Below are positions 33,601-45,250 of a stretch of DNA of 64,000 nt, one piece after another (the first letter of the stretch is position 1; each line of letters starts with the position of its first letter). The notes below the pieces were generated by a model, which worked only from the letters and a program-made list of their open reading frames with translations, was not told the DNA's origin and did no database searches. The stretch is from Gnetum montanum (taxonomy: Eukaryota; Streptophyta; Gnetopsida; Gnetales; Gnetaceae): contig MNCI01028834.1 in the NCBI GenBank assembly GCA_015680685.1, positions 369,838-433,837 on the forward strand. Direction: 5' to 3'. A program made the translations under genes and the position numbers.

Positions 33601-35406
33601 CATCGAGAGAATAGTCCTTACATGTTGAGAATTTCATATTTTAGCTTTTCTAATTTTTTGATCAACAAAAAGATATTTTTCAAGTAGTTTACAACTAGTT
33701 TATATAACTTTTAGATTAATTTAATTATATTTTTACTTATGGTGACCATTTATAGCTTGTTTTCACTAGATTTTACCTTATTTTAACCATAAAATCAACT
33801 AAAACATAGATATTACTACGTTCAACCATATTCAACCACCTTTGAAATTTTTTGGCCTCATTTTTATCTTCATTTGACATCATCTAACATCATTTGATGT
33901 CATTTTTGCAGCATTTTGACCCTCATCCTACCTCATTCCACTCAAATTTCCCCTATTTAACCTTGTTTTGACCTTATTTAGCATTATTTTTCTCTATTAT
34001 TATAATATTTTTTCATTATTTTCACATTATTTAATGATATTATCATGAAAATGCTACTTGATGTGCTTATGTTAACATGTAGGATTGACCTAGAAGGATG
34101 AGCAAGCAAATTTGACTGGCCTTTAAGCCTAAATAGACCCTACTTATAATGTTGTTTGCCCATGTTGATCTTTAATACCTAAACCAAGAGCCTAAAAGCC
34201 TTTGACCATATAGCCTTAATGCTTTGGAACGTCCTAACTACTCTTGACATTAAAACCCAAACCACCACAAGAGAGTCCTTGATCGAATCCATGATGGTGA
34301 GGAAAAAATTTTGAAACCAAGTTCCTCTATAGGACATAGCTTGCTCAAGAAATTACCAAAGCCCTTACAAGGCAACATTAGAAGCTTCACATAACCTTAA
34401 TTACATCTAATATTAACACATTTAATTTTAGTATTGTTGATGTTTCTTTATAGGTTTGAACAAGCATAAAAAATGTGGATAACTCTTGTGACCTACAACA
34501 AGTGAGCTTGCATGATCCTTTGCCTCCTTTTAGCCTCTCAAGAAATACTAGAAATTTTTGAATGAATCTGCATAGCATGACATAGAGTTCATATGGTTTG
34601 CTAATTGTCACAAATGGTGGCCTATGTACACTTGTTGCCCCATGTAACCATTTGTAAACACATGAATTCTTTAATGTTTTTGGTTGTTCTCTTGGAGATG
34701 TTGTTACAAGAAGAGCTTAGAGTCATTATAGAAATGTGTTGCATTACAAAGGTGAGTTATCATATAACCTTGATACATAACATTCAATTAGCTTATTCAA
34801 TCTTATCAATAGTGCTTACCTCACATGACTTCTATTACATCTCCTGAGTGATTACCCCATAGCCCAAATTATAGCCTTTCTTATCCTAATAACAACAAAG
34901 ACCTATGTTTGACATTCATGCACTATGCCCACATGACATCTCCTTTGACATACTTTGCCATCACTTTTGTTGAATGTAACACATCTTATTCAACAATAAA
35001 AAAAACAAAATTTGGTCTTGGTAATGAAACCCAAAAGGTTTCACCCTAAAAAAAGAAAGAGAGAAATAGAAAAGGGAGAAGCAAATTCCCAAGAAATCCA
35101 TGAGGCCAATGAAGACTAAAGTCAAATCAACAGCTTCAAACAAATAAAAGGGAGGAGCCTAATGGCAAAATAGGCCCAAGAGTGGAGCACTAGTTCCTCT
35201 AATACATTATCAAGTAACCAATAGTTCAAGAACAAATCATGAAGATCACTTTGATCAACAAGCATGTCACCACCATATTATGACCATGATGTCAACATTT
35301 GGAATTTTTTTATTAACCCATGTGATCATTTTCTGATAGTCAATCTAGGCATTATCTCATTCCAAACTCTCAACATCTCAATGTGATCTTGTTTCACCAT
35401 CATGAG
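33601..35406. other. AT-rich sequence without a recognisable gene
   Basis: Pyrimidine-rich stretches with repeated CATTTGACATCATC-like words (33870-33910) and long A/T runs. No protein similarity was recognised on either strand. It separates the 190-bp array from the E4 LTR. Confidence 0.5.
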
Positions 35407-36993
35407 TGTTGTGACTACAAAAATTGATTTTTGGAAGAACTGATGGATCTAGTGTAGTACTCCTCAACCCGTGAATCCCCAGGGCCTCTGAAAAAATGGG
35501 ATTTGTGATGCCTTAGCTAATATAGTAGATCAACTAGGGACTTATGAAATGTAAAAGAGGATAATAAAAATAGAATGCTAAAAATAATAATAGATCTGAA
35601 TAGTGCACCAAAAATAAATGAATATATTTTGCACAAAAAACATAGAACTTAAAATTTTTTTGAGAAATACTAAAGAATGAGTTAGAGAAATGGGTAAAAA
35701 TGGTGCTTGAGTGAGCATTAGGGGGGTTCACTTGGATGGGGGTTCAGGATCCATTGAAGTCAATGTAATCAACTTCATGAGTTGGATGTATTTCCACTCA
35801 CAATGCTATTTGAACCTCTGGTGCTACTACTTTAGATCTATAATGTTGGCTATGGTGAGGGTTGAGAAGTGTGAAGAATCCAAGCCACCCAAGTACACTA
35901 TGTTGGGAGTTGAAAATCCCAAGAGTGTAGTGTGGAGCTTGCAACTTCACAAATTCCAAAGGTGGTTACAACATCACAAGGTTATAGGGTTTCCATGTTG
36001 GATTCAAAAGAATACAAGTGTGGAAACTTGCAAGAATTCTTGAGTACTTGAAAATGCCCAAGTGTAGATCTATCAACAAATTTCTTGAGAAAAACTGCTA
36101 AATTCTAAAATAAGTATTGAACTTGTAAATGGTGTTTGAGGTTAGTTTTTATAGGTCTTAGGCCATGAATGGTGCTGAAAAATGGCTTTAATTTGGCTAC
36201 ACAATGCCTACAAATTGGCTCCTAAATTTCTACAAATTTTTGCTTTGTACAGGCAAGATGGATACCCAAATTTGGCAAGTTAGTATATATGGTAAGTACC
36301 TCCCCCCATGGTCATTCTATTTACTATAAATATTAACAGGAGAACACCTTATATGCTTAAGATAGATCTTCCATGTTGAGCCTTCTGTCATCCTTGCTAA
36401 AGTGGTTGGTCAACATTGGAGTGCATGGATTGTTGAAATTTGGCTTTTGTAGATTCCACACTAGGGGCATGGAGNCGAAGGGCAATCTCACATATCCCAT
36501 GCTTTTGGATCTAAAATACACCTCATAAGTGGTTAAAGCCTTATTTCCCAAGTGAAAAAGGTTATTTAGTATTTGTATTTGAGCTTTGGAGGATCAAAAA
36601 TGCCTTTTGGAATGCCAAAAATGATAATTTGATGTGCTTTGTAGGTGGTGTACATTTTTCTATGATGGAAACACTTACTGAAGGGTAAATCTCAACTACC
36701 CCCAACATGGAGGAATAGATGGTTTCCCCTTAACTTGGAAACTTTTCACCTCCCCCAAAGCATGAAAACTCCATGCCCCTAGTGTGGAATCTACAAAAGC
36801 CAAATTTCAACAATCCATGCACTCCAATGTTGACCAACCACTTTAGCAAGGATGACAGAAGGCTCAACATGGAAGATCTATCTTAAGCATATAAGGTGTT
36901 CTCCTGTTAATATTTATAGTAAATAGAATGACCATGGGGGGAGGTACTTACCATATATACTAACTTGCCAAATTTGGGTATCCATCTTGCCTG
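35407..36993 (-). repeat. Low-coordinate LTR of E4 (contains a probable assembly inversion)
   Basis: Similar to 56249-56620 at two parts: GGAAGAAC.GATGGATCT.GTGT with its flank, and (in reversed orientation here) the block with CCTCCATGTTG, CATTCCAAAAGGCATTT and ATATGTGAGAT. The 56-kb copy lacks about 0.97 kb between CTAGGG microhomologies. A minus-strand TATA-like CCTATAAAAAC lies at about 36150-36160. The portion 36476-36993 appears flipped by the assembly (see the N-bounded inverted repeat). Confidence 0.5.
36250..36993. repeat. Perfect 225-bp inverted repeat bounded by single Ns
   Basis: 36250-36474 and 36769-36993 are reverse complements with no mismatch that I can see. The first copy ends at the N at 36475 and the second ends at the N at 36994. 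Everything else in this region is old and diverged, so perfect identity points to the same contig end being placed twice. Confidence 0.9.
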
Positions 36994-36994
36994 N

Positions 36995-37870
36995 ATTTGA
37001 TCTTATGCATGGTCAAGTTATGGTGATGCTACCATTTCTACCTCTCTTGATAGTGTTCAATGTGAGCAAGCGCTTGCATACATTGCTCCTACACTGAGTC
37101 TAGGTCTACTCTCCATAATTCCTTATTCTACTTATCACTGATGAAGTCAATCAAGGCTACTTAGAGTGATGGGACTTGTAATTTAAAAGAAAAATAAGCT
37201 TTAGAATCATAAACCAAGCTATAAGGGGTCACACCAATGGTTTTGTGATAGGTTGGTCTATATGCCCATAGTGCATGGACAAGCCACTCAAGCAATTTAT
37301 GCTTGTTTTTGTTAAACATCTTCTTGAGTAGGTTGATGGTGTCCTTATTGCTTACTTCTGCTTTTCCATTACCTTGAGGTCAATAAGTTAACAAGAAAGA
37401 ATGCTTAATGCCTGGGTCATGATAGAAATATTTTGTTTCTTGGCTACTAAATTATTTATAACTATGGTCATGGGTATGCCAAAATAAGATACAATGTTAT
37501 CTAGGATAAATTTTTAGACTTGCTTAGATGTAATCCTCCCTAGGGGAATAGCCTAAACCCACTTTGTAAAGTATTTGTTTATGGTGATGATGAAGCTATG
37601 TCCTGTGGAAGACTTAGGCATTATGAGTCTAATGATATTTAGCCCCCATCATTTATATGACCCTGTTATTTGAGTGGTATGCAACTTAGTTGGTGGTGCA
37701 TGTATATGGTTGCTATATCATTGTTATGTGTCACACTGCTTAAACTTTTGTAGACAGTCATTTTCCATATGAGGCCAATAGTAGCTAAACTATCTAATCT
37801 TAGTAGCCATAGCTCTCTATCCTATATTTCCTCCACAAACACCCTCATGAATCTCCTCTAGGACTGTTAT
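36995..37870 (-). pseudogene. Integrase of E4, decayed
   Basis: Reads in order: EEIHEGVCGGNIG (about 37860-37820), FSYYWPHMENDCLQKFKQCD (HHCC region), WGLNIIRL and SFIITINKYFTKWV (core), FGIPMTIVINNL, then GIKHSFLLTY, PQGNGKAEVSNKDTINLLKK, LVHALWAYRPTYHKTIGVTP (about 37400-37215) and a C-terminal ALAHIEHYQER. The first catalytic Asp (usually GLD) is Asn and the Asp of the usual IDYFTKW is replaced. Stops occur throughout. The coding sequence runs into the N at 36994. Confidence 0.85.
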
Positions 37871-38199
37871 AGCTTTGTTTCTACATAAGCACTTTAGGAG
37901 TATGCCATCATAGGATCATCAACATAATGTGTTATCACCTATGATGACATACTACTTCAATTGCTTGCATACAACATTTGTCTAAGTACTAGTTAGGCCT
38001 TGTGAGGATTCACCATGCATAAGGTAAAATTTGATATCATCATACCATTTCCTAGGAGGAGCAATATGAATGATGGCCATAAAGATATCCTTAGTATTTT
38101 GTGTGATAGGAGTAGCATAGTCCAAGAAGTTGGGAAACTTATCTATGTAATTGCATCAACTATGGTGTTCTTTTTTTAGGGTATGTGTTGGATATCAAT

Positions 38200-38600
38200 A
38201 TCTATGAATTATTGTAATAATTACTTCCTTATGTCATAGTAAGAATGTAACTATTTGGCCTTACATGCATAGACCTCGATTACTTGGTTGACCATAAGTT
38301 GTAAATCACCATTAATCGCTAAGTGTCTAATTCCTAGATTAGGAGATACCATCATTCCTATAATCAAACCTTCATACCTTTTTATGTTTTTGGTATATGG
38401 AAACTCAAAACCATAGGCAAAGGGTAGGATTTCATCAAATCGAAATGTTATGATGGTAGTGGCATTGGTTCCATGGGTAGTTGAACCTTGATCAAAGTGC
38501 ATGGCCACCTCATAACCCTTGGTGAAACACCATCAAATTTGGATGATAGCACCTCAACGGTAAATTTGTCTAAGTATCAACATGAGGTAAATTTTTTTGA
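38200..38600 (-). pseudogene. Archaeal-type second RNase H (aRNH) of E4, decayed
   Basis: The open part (38251-38508) reads AYGFEFPYTKNIKRYEGLII then GMMVSPNLGIRHLAINGDLQ and LMVNQVIEVYACKA. This is the NNxAEYEALI...LGIxxLxVxGDSxLVVNQV...YxAK pattern of the extra RNase H that Tat-lineage elements carry between the gypsy RNase H and integrase. Conserved Asp is present in NGDLQ; the usual NNVAEYE has become KNIKRYE. Stops upstream and downstream. Confidence 0.75.
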
Positions 38601-40204
38601 AGTGTTTGGCCCATGCTTCCACTGCTAGGACTACACCCTAGATCATGGTTAGGGTAGCATGCAACATAGAGCTAGAATTGCAAAATTTTCTAAGTCTTAA
38701 GCACAGTTGCAAAAATTTTTCTAAGCCTTATACTACACTCCCACCCTCACTACTACACTCTAGAGCATAGTTTGCATAACATGCATCTTAGTAGCTAGTT
38801 TTCCTAAGTGTTAAGCTAGGAGCTTTCAAGCTAGGAAGAAATAGTTTGGTAGATTTTCTAACTCCTAAGGCTACCCCTCTTACTATGCTCTAGAGTGTAG
38901 CCAACGTAATTGAGATGAAGACTACAAGTTTTGTCAATTTTTTCTAAGTGTTAGTGATACACTCTCACTTTCCTTGCTATTCTATAGAGCATAGCTAGCA
39001 CTCAACTTTAATTTTTGTAGAAATTTCCTAACTATTGGGCTATGCTTTAGAGCGTAGCTAGTGTAGCAATCCAATATAGCCTCTAAAAGCTTATAGAGCT
39101 CAACATCGGCTTCCATCTCAACTCTAACACTCTTCTGGTAAGCAGGATTAGCAATCTACATTTCTTTTCACACTTCCTATTTGTCCCAAAATTTTACTTA
39201 TTCTTGATCCCACTTGAATGAGGGAGGAGTGTACTCAAAAAGCATAGCCTCCAAATTGCACTATTTTGCACTGTTTGTAGGTATATAGTAGTCTTTTTGA
39301 CTTTGGCACATGCAATCTTGGTAGTGTAGTGAAAGTCTAGCAATCTCTTAGGGTCCATTAGAGCATATCTAGTTAGAGCATAGTTTAGGCCTAGCATAGC
39401 CTCACCTATCCCTTTTTCCATGTGGCACCCTATCTACATTTCACGTCAACCTTAACCCTATAAATACCCCTACAGTTCACATTTTAGGGGTTGGCAATTT
39501 CATGTAGTGGTGGGCATTTTGAAACATTTGGCTGGCAAATCCAAGCATCATTTTGACATTCAAGGCATTTAGAGCACCTTGCATCCTTAGAACACTTTTC
39601 ACTTTGGCAACACCTTTGCATATCACTCATCACCATAGCATACCGCAGCCCACAAGACACTGCGGTAGCCAACCCAGTAGGCATAGGCTTCATGGTGGAC
39701 ACCAGTTTCCATAGCCTGAACACCCTAGAGACCATGACTACATTGCCTACTATGCCTATCTATACACCATGTACCTTCTCACCTCTCCTTTTCAATTGCT
39801 ATGCTCCCCCCATTTGGGGTGATGTCATTCTTTCTCTCTCATACTTCATTGAATTTTCAAGCATTTTATTTGGAATTTATCATTACACTCACATGTTTTT
39901 GCTATCTTGCACATATTTACACATTTGCACCATCATTCGTACACTAGGAAACCCTACTACACTTGAGCTTAGTTGGACCTAGTACCATTGAAGACACAAT
40001 GCAAACCCCTAGCACTTATTTCTCAAAACACTTTGTAAGTCCTAGTTTGATCGACAAGACTATATTAAGCAAACTACCTCTATTTTTCCCTCTAGCAATA
40101 ACCCTTCGGATAGTAGTGGGGTTAGGGCTATACTGTAGCCACGAATCCTTCAACATGACTATTCCAACCACTAACATTTTCAGTTGCTACACTTGGGTAG
40201 TTGG
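38601..40204 (+). repeat. Probable solo LTR inserted between the two RNase H domains
   Basis: This 1.6-kb stretch interrupts otherwise contiguous pol. It has no protein similarity but shows a plus-strand TATA box CCTATAAATACCCC (about 39460-39473). Upstream lie four near-palindromes related to GCTATGCTCTAGAGCATAGC. The layout (dyads, TATA box, then a C/T-rich leader) is that of an LTR. No partner LTR or target-site duplication was identified. Confidence 0.35.
38751..39058. repeat. Four spaced 20-bp near-palindromes
   Basis: TACTACACTCTAGAGCATAG (38751-38770), TACTATGCTCTAGAGTGTAG (38881-38900), GCTATTCTATAGAGCATAGC (38976-38995) and GCTATGCTTTAGAGCGTAGC (39039-39058). Each is self-complementary except at a few positions and all share the centre T(C/A/T)TAGAG. 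They are spaced 130, 95 and 63 bases apart. Confidence 0.75.
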
Positions 40205-40530
40205 CTAAAAATGTTAATATGCTCATCAAGGAACTCAGGATCTATGGCTTCTTAGTCATCAATAGGTGAAACTATGAGTTGTACGGCTATAGTTTGACCT
40301 TTTGTTGAGAACTAAGAAGTGTAATGAAGGTCAAACTCTGTAGTTATGGCTTTCCATTGGGCTATATGGCTACTTTTGTAAATGTTATTCATTATGGCTA
40401 TGAGTATGTTATCCTTGCAAATGATGTTAACTTGGCTTTTGAAGAGGTAGTGCCTCCACTTCTTCAATGAGAAGACAAGTGCTAGATAATACTTCTTCAC
40501 TTTAGTACATTAGGTCTCATGGTCAACTAA
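40205..40530 (-). pseudogene. Gypsy RNase H of E4
   Basis: Reads KKYYLALVFSLKKWRHYLFK (from 40500) then IIAKDN-like and IAQWKAITTEFDLHY, followed after a stop by KGQTIAVQL, SPIDD and EFLDEHI. The C(Y)LALVFA..KLRHYLL...A.W...L.EFDL.Y...K.IKGQALADQL pattern is diagnostic for Tat-lineage RNase H. Stops interrupt it. Confidence 0.8.
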
Positions 40531-40799
40531 TACATGGCTAAGGTAGTATATAGGCATTTCTGCTCCATTATGATGTTTCTAATAGAGTAGAGAGGTAATG
40601 GATGTATTGGAGATGGCAAGGTAAATGTAAAATGGTTTACCCTCTTATAAAGGATAAAATATTGGTAGTTGTGTCAAGTCTTGCTTAAGGTTTTCAAAGA
40701 CCTCTTAGCATTGAGCTATCCACTAATAGTAAACTCTTTTCTTAAGAAAGTGTTGCATGGACTGCAACATATCTATAAGCCTAGTGATACAATCTATGA

Positions 40800-41910
40800 A
40801 TAAATTGTAATCTACCATGAAACTCCCAAATCTCCTTAAGGTTGGTAGGCATTGCTAATTTAGATATGACCTTAACTTTATCAAGATCAACATGTACCCT
40901 TACTTTAGAGACTACAAAGCCAAGCATCTTACTAGTATTGACACTGAAGATACATTTCTTAGGATTGAGCCTGAGCTTGTATTTGATGCATCATTTAAGC
41001 ACAAGGTCTAGGTCCTTAGCATGGTCATTAACCACTTTGGACTTAATGACTATATTATCTATGTAATCATTGAGAAAACCTAACAAGTAATCATTGAATA
41101 TATAGGTTATGGCTCATTGATAAGTTGCTCTAACATTATTAAGGCCAAATGACATCATAATATAGCAAAAGGTACCCCAAGGGGTCATAAAGGTTGTACT
41201 AAGTTGGTGCTCTAGGTTGATCCTAATTTGGTTATATCCTAAGAATCCATCTATAAAGGAGAACAAGTCATGTCTAGCTATAGTATTTGTAAGTTGATCA
41301 ATACTAGGTAGAGGAAAGTCATCCTTGATGGTTTCTTTATTTATTTCTTAGAAATTGATGCAAATACGGATACTCCTATTTTTCTTAGGGACTACCACTA
41401 TGTTGGATACCCATTGTATGTAGTTAAAAACCCTAATGAAACTAGCTTGGTGGATCTTTGAGATCTCATTTTGAACTGGTAAGCCAAATCAAGTATAATT
41501 TTATGCACTTTTGGCTTAACTGGTCTAATGATATGGTCTAGTATGATGTTGTGTTGCACTAGGCGTAGATCTAAGCTTGGCATGTCTTCATATGACTAGG
41601 AAAAGGTCTTAATGTTACTTTGTAGCACCTTGGAGATGTGTTGAGCACATTAAGGTTCTAGTGAGGAACTTAGTTTAAGGATTTTCTCCTTACCACCATG
41701 TGTTGTGATAGGAACCTTAATTACAGAGTCTTTGCTTATGTCACTCACCTCCAAGTAAAGGGTTTTAATTAGGTTTCTAGGCCATTCTAGAGGTTTCTGA
41801 GTCAAGGCTAGGTGGTCAAAAAGACTCTCAGGCTCAAGATCTAGACAATTATAATTGATACACCATTCGACATCATTGTGAGGTCCATGTAAACACACAC
41901 GCAAATTGAT
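40800..41910 (-). pseudogene. Reverse transcriptase of E4 with upstream pol segment
   Basis: From 41904 a broken pol linker, then MPSLDLRLVQHNIILDHIIR (from 41583), VKPKVHKIILDLAYQFK and, after stops, KKNRSIRICINF, DDFPLPSIDQL, LFSFIDGFLGYNQIRI, TTFMTPWGTFCY, FLNDYIDNIVIKSK (about 41080-41030), YKLRLNPKKCIFSV. YVDD has become YIDN, so the catalytic pair is lost. Order and wording match Tat-lineage RT. Confidence 0.88.
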
Positions 41911-42169
41911 TTACTTCTAGGTACTGATACTTTGATCCTGCATATCAACAAAAAGCATATTAAGTGGCACTTGGGTACAAGTGAATAAAAAACATTAAAA
42001 TGCTATAAAATCATGTAAATAGATGCAAATCTAATGTAAAAAAGGTCATCCAAGGGCATCAATGACATAAGGACAATTCAACAAAATACAATAAAGGCCA
42101 AACAAAGGTCAAGCAAGGGTAAGTATGAGAAATAAGGCTACAGTGGTTAACAAAGATAATGTTTTTGAA

Positions 42170-42270
42170 AATGTTAGGCCTTAGTAGGCCTAAAATTGTT
42201 AGGTTTTTCTAGTTTTAGGCCTTGGTAGGCCATGTTTTGAGGCTACAAGGCTACTAAGTGAGTTTAGGCA
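42170..42270. repeat. Spacer minisatellite, RT side
   Basis: TTAGGCCTTAGTAGGCC, then CTAGTTTTAGGCCTTGGTAG GCCATG. The same unit, in the same orientation, forms the array at 50930-51240 next to the protease, so the two sets flank the antisense gene block and the 190-bp array. Confidence 0.6.
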
Positions 42271-42329
42271 TTAGCTAGGGATGTTTTTGGGCTATTTGGA
42301 TGTAGAAATAAGGAATTTTGAGTCTTCCA

Positions 42330-45250
42330 TATTGTGTTTCCTTTGTTTCCATGTTGGCCAATGTGGAAGAAGGGACCCTTAGTGTGGAAACTAGAGAAAG
42401 TGGCTTTTTAAACATTTAAACATCCAAAATTGAGGTTCTAGGGCCTTCCAAAGGTAGCGTAGGGCTAGACCAATCAAAATTGGGCATCTTGGAGGTCTGT
42501 AAATGTCAAAAGGTGAGCTTTGAAGCCTCATCATTTTTCCATACTAGATAGCATGGAAGAGAGGGGGTTTAGTGTGGAGAACCAAGATTCAAGCCAATAC
42601 AAGTTCAAACATGATCAAACAAGTAGCCTAAACCTAGTCTGGGAGTTATACATCTCTTAGCTTCATTTTGAGGTAGCTTGAGGCATTTTGGATGTCAAAA
42701 TGTGTTGAAATGGCTTCCCTATTTTTTCCCTACTGAACATAGCATCCCTAGCATGCAAATATGGGAGAACACTTATTTTATGGATTTAAGATGGTTTAAA
42801 GCACATTGACTAGGTTCTTAGGCCCCTATGGTTGTAGATCACGATTCTACAAGTTTTTGGCTGATTTTGGATATGTTTGAAGGCTGTTTTAAGGCATGTA
42901 AGGTCTTCCCCATGTTTTCATGTTAGGAAATCCCCTCTATCATGGATGAAATAAGAATTCCAAATCTAGGAAAATTTGGATCACAATCAACTATGCATGG
43001 TAGTTTATAGAGTTGCTATGGCCAAGGGCTAGGGTTTCATGTTAAAATTTGTTAATTCTGGATACTTCTAATTGTTTTCAGACTTTTCCACCTTATTTCA
43101 AGCTAGAGATATAGAGCTTATCATGGAAGAATAAGGAGAACCACTTTTTGGCCATTTAGGATCAATTTCCTAAGGTTTGAAGGCTACAATGACCATTGAT
43201 AGGGTTCTAGAGTGCATGTAAGGTTATTTGATGTCATTATGAGGTTTTTATAAGATCCAAATGAGTCCCCCTTAGTTTTCACACTAGGTAGCATGGAGGA
43301 AGGGATCTTGAGTATGGACGAACCATACATTCTAGATTTGGACTATTTTTGGCCTCAATTGATCATGCATGTCTGCCTCTATGGTTGCTAGGGTCGAGGA
43401 CTAGAGTTTGAGATCAAGTTTGGCTAGTTAGAAGGTTTCCTAGATGGTTTTTGAACTTTTCCCATATTTTGCACACTAGGGATTGTATTCTCACCATGGA
43501 AGACTATGGGGAGTATCTTTTTAACTCTTTGTGATCACTTTTTCAAGATTTGAGGGCTCTAGAAGGTGTAAAATTGGTCTTAGGGTTCATGTAAGGATGT
43601 AGGGTGTTTAATTGAGGTATCTATGGTTATCTTGGAGTTTCCAAAAATTTTCTCCCTTTCTTCCACATCAATGAAAGAAGTCTCTCTTAGCATTGGAGAA
43701 TGAAGGAATCCTAATTTTTACTATTTTATATTATCTCTAGCTATGCATGCAAGCTTCTAAGGTTTCTAGTGTCGACTCTTGATATCTAACGTTAAAATTT
43801 GGTTGTTTCAAGGATTATTAGGTATTTTTTGGGCTTCCCCAAAATTTTCCACATTGGGGCTTCCATTATTAGCATGGAATATTAGGAAGAAATGTTTTTT
43901 GACTACTTATGATCAATTTATAAGAGTCTAAGGATTCTAGGATGAGTAGATAGGCTCTTAAAACATACACAAGGCTTTCTAGTGTTTGCTTAAGGTTTCT
44001 AAGGGTACTTTTGGAGTTCCCCCAAGGTTTCAACCCTTTTTTTCCATATTTTATAGCATGTAATAGGTGGCTCCTAGTGTGGAGGGACCAATGGACTCTA
44101 CATTTTCTTCCAATTTTTGTTAGTTTTGGCTATGCATGAGTGTCTATATGGTTGTTAGTGTTGTCTATCAATGTCTACAGTTGAAATCTAGTCATTTTGA
44201 GGGATGTGAGAAGGTTTTTAGGCTTTCCACCTTCCATTCACATTGGGTTTGGGATTCTCAACATGGAAAGCATCTTCCTTAGCATGAGGAACCAAGAGGA
44301 GGAAATTTTCTATTATTGCAAGTAACTTCTAGTAGTTTGGAGGGTTCCAGAAGGGTTGGGTTGTGTCAGGAAGTCAAATTACATGCAAAATTTCATAGTT
44401 TTGGGTTCTCCCTCCCATCCATATTGGAACTAGGATGCTCAGCATGAAGGTTATCTCCCCTATTGTGGAAACACCAAATTGCAAGGTTTTGATTAGTTTT
44501 AACTAGGTTTGATGAGGTTTTAGGGCTATCAGAGATGCTTGGAGGGGTTCTAGGTCATGCGAGCCCACTTTGGAGGTCAAAATTGGGCTAGATGGGTATT
44601 GGGGGGTAAGAATTAATTTTACCCCTATTCTTCCATGCTAGGCACTATTTCCCTAGCATGGAAAACTAAATTACCTAGATTTGTCCATGTTCCATCCCTT
44701 TTGAAAGCTTGGGATTGGAAAAGGGCAAGTTCATGTTACTAAAAATGATAAGTAGCTATGTTTCAATGGTTTGATGGATTAGAAGGCATGTATCCATGCT
44801 TGGAATACCATACCTAGCATGGATGCATGGTAATCAAGGATTTGTTATTTTTTCTATGTGCAAAAAGTGCTCAAAACATAATGTTGATGCAATTTTAGGT
44901 AAGAGTGAGGGTGTATGGTGAATCCCACAATCCAAAAATTTAAAATTTAAAATTTTGAGCTTAAATCCTTCTAATCTCAACATGGAAGAGACTTTCCCCT
45001 CTTTGCACTTTATTGCACTTGGAGTTATGATGCACTAAACAAGCAACTAGGGTTTAAAGGTGGACATTTATTTTTATATGTGTTTTAATGCCAAATTCAC
45101 AAATTGTTTGATCAGAATTATCATTCTTACAAAATGCACATTGGAGAATAGCTCTAGCAGAGGTTTTTGTGGCAAAAGAAACCTATCCTTAGCATGGAAG
45201 CCTCATTCCTTCTTGCACACAATGTAGAACTCCTATTTTCTTAATTTCAG
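42330..45250. repeat. Tandem array, about 16 units of about 190 bp (E4)
   Basis: A box of the form TTCCACACTAGG...AGCATGGAAGA...TTAGTGTGGA recurs at about 42365, 42550, 42740, 42930, 43118, 43300, 43490, 43690, 43880, 44070, 44260, 44450, 44640, 44805, 44985 and 45195. CATGGAA and TTCCATG/AGTGTGG give local dyads. Units are strongly diverged between boxes. Period and design (short dyad box plus about 130-bp linker) equal those of the 31.4-33.6 kb array, although the box sequence differs. Confidence 0.75.

Noticed and set aside
35711-36043. 110-codon plus-strand frame
   Set aside because: Lies inside an LTR-like segment, has no recognisable domain and opposes the orientation of the element.
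36357-36551. Open frame crossing the N at 36475
   Set aside because: Chimeric across a probable assembly misjoin, so it is unlikely to exist in the genome.
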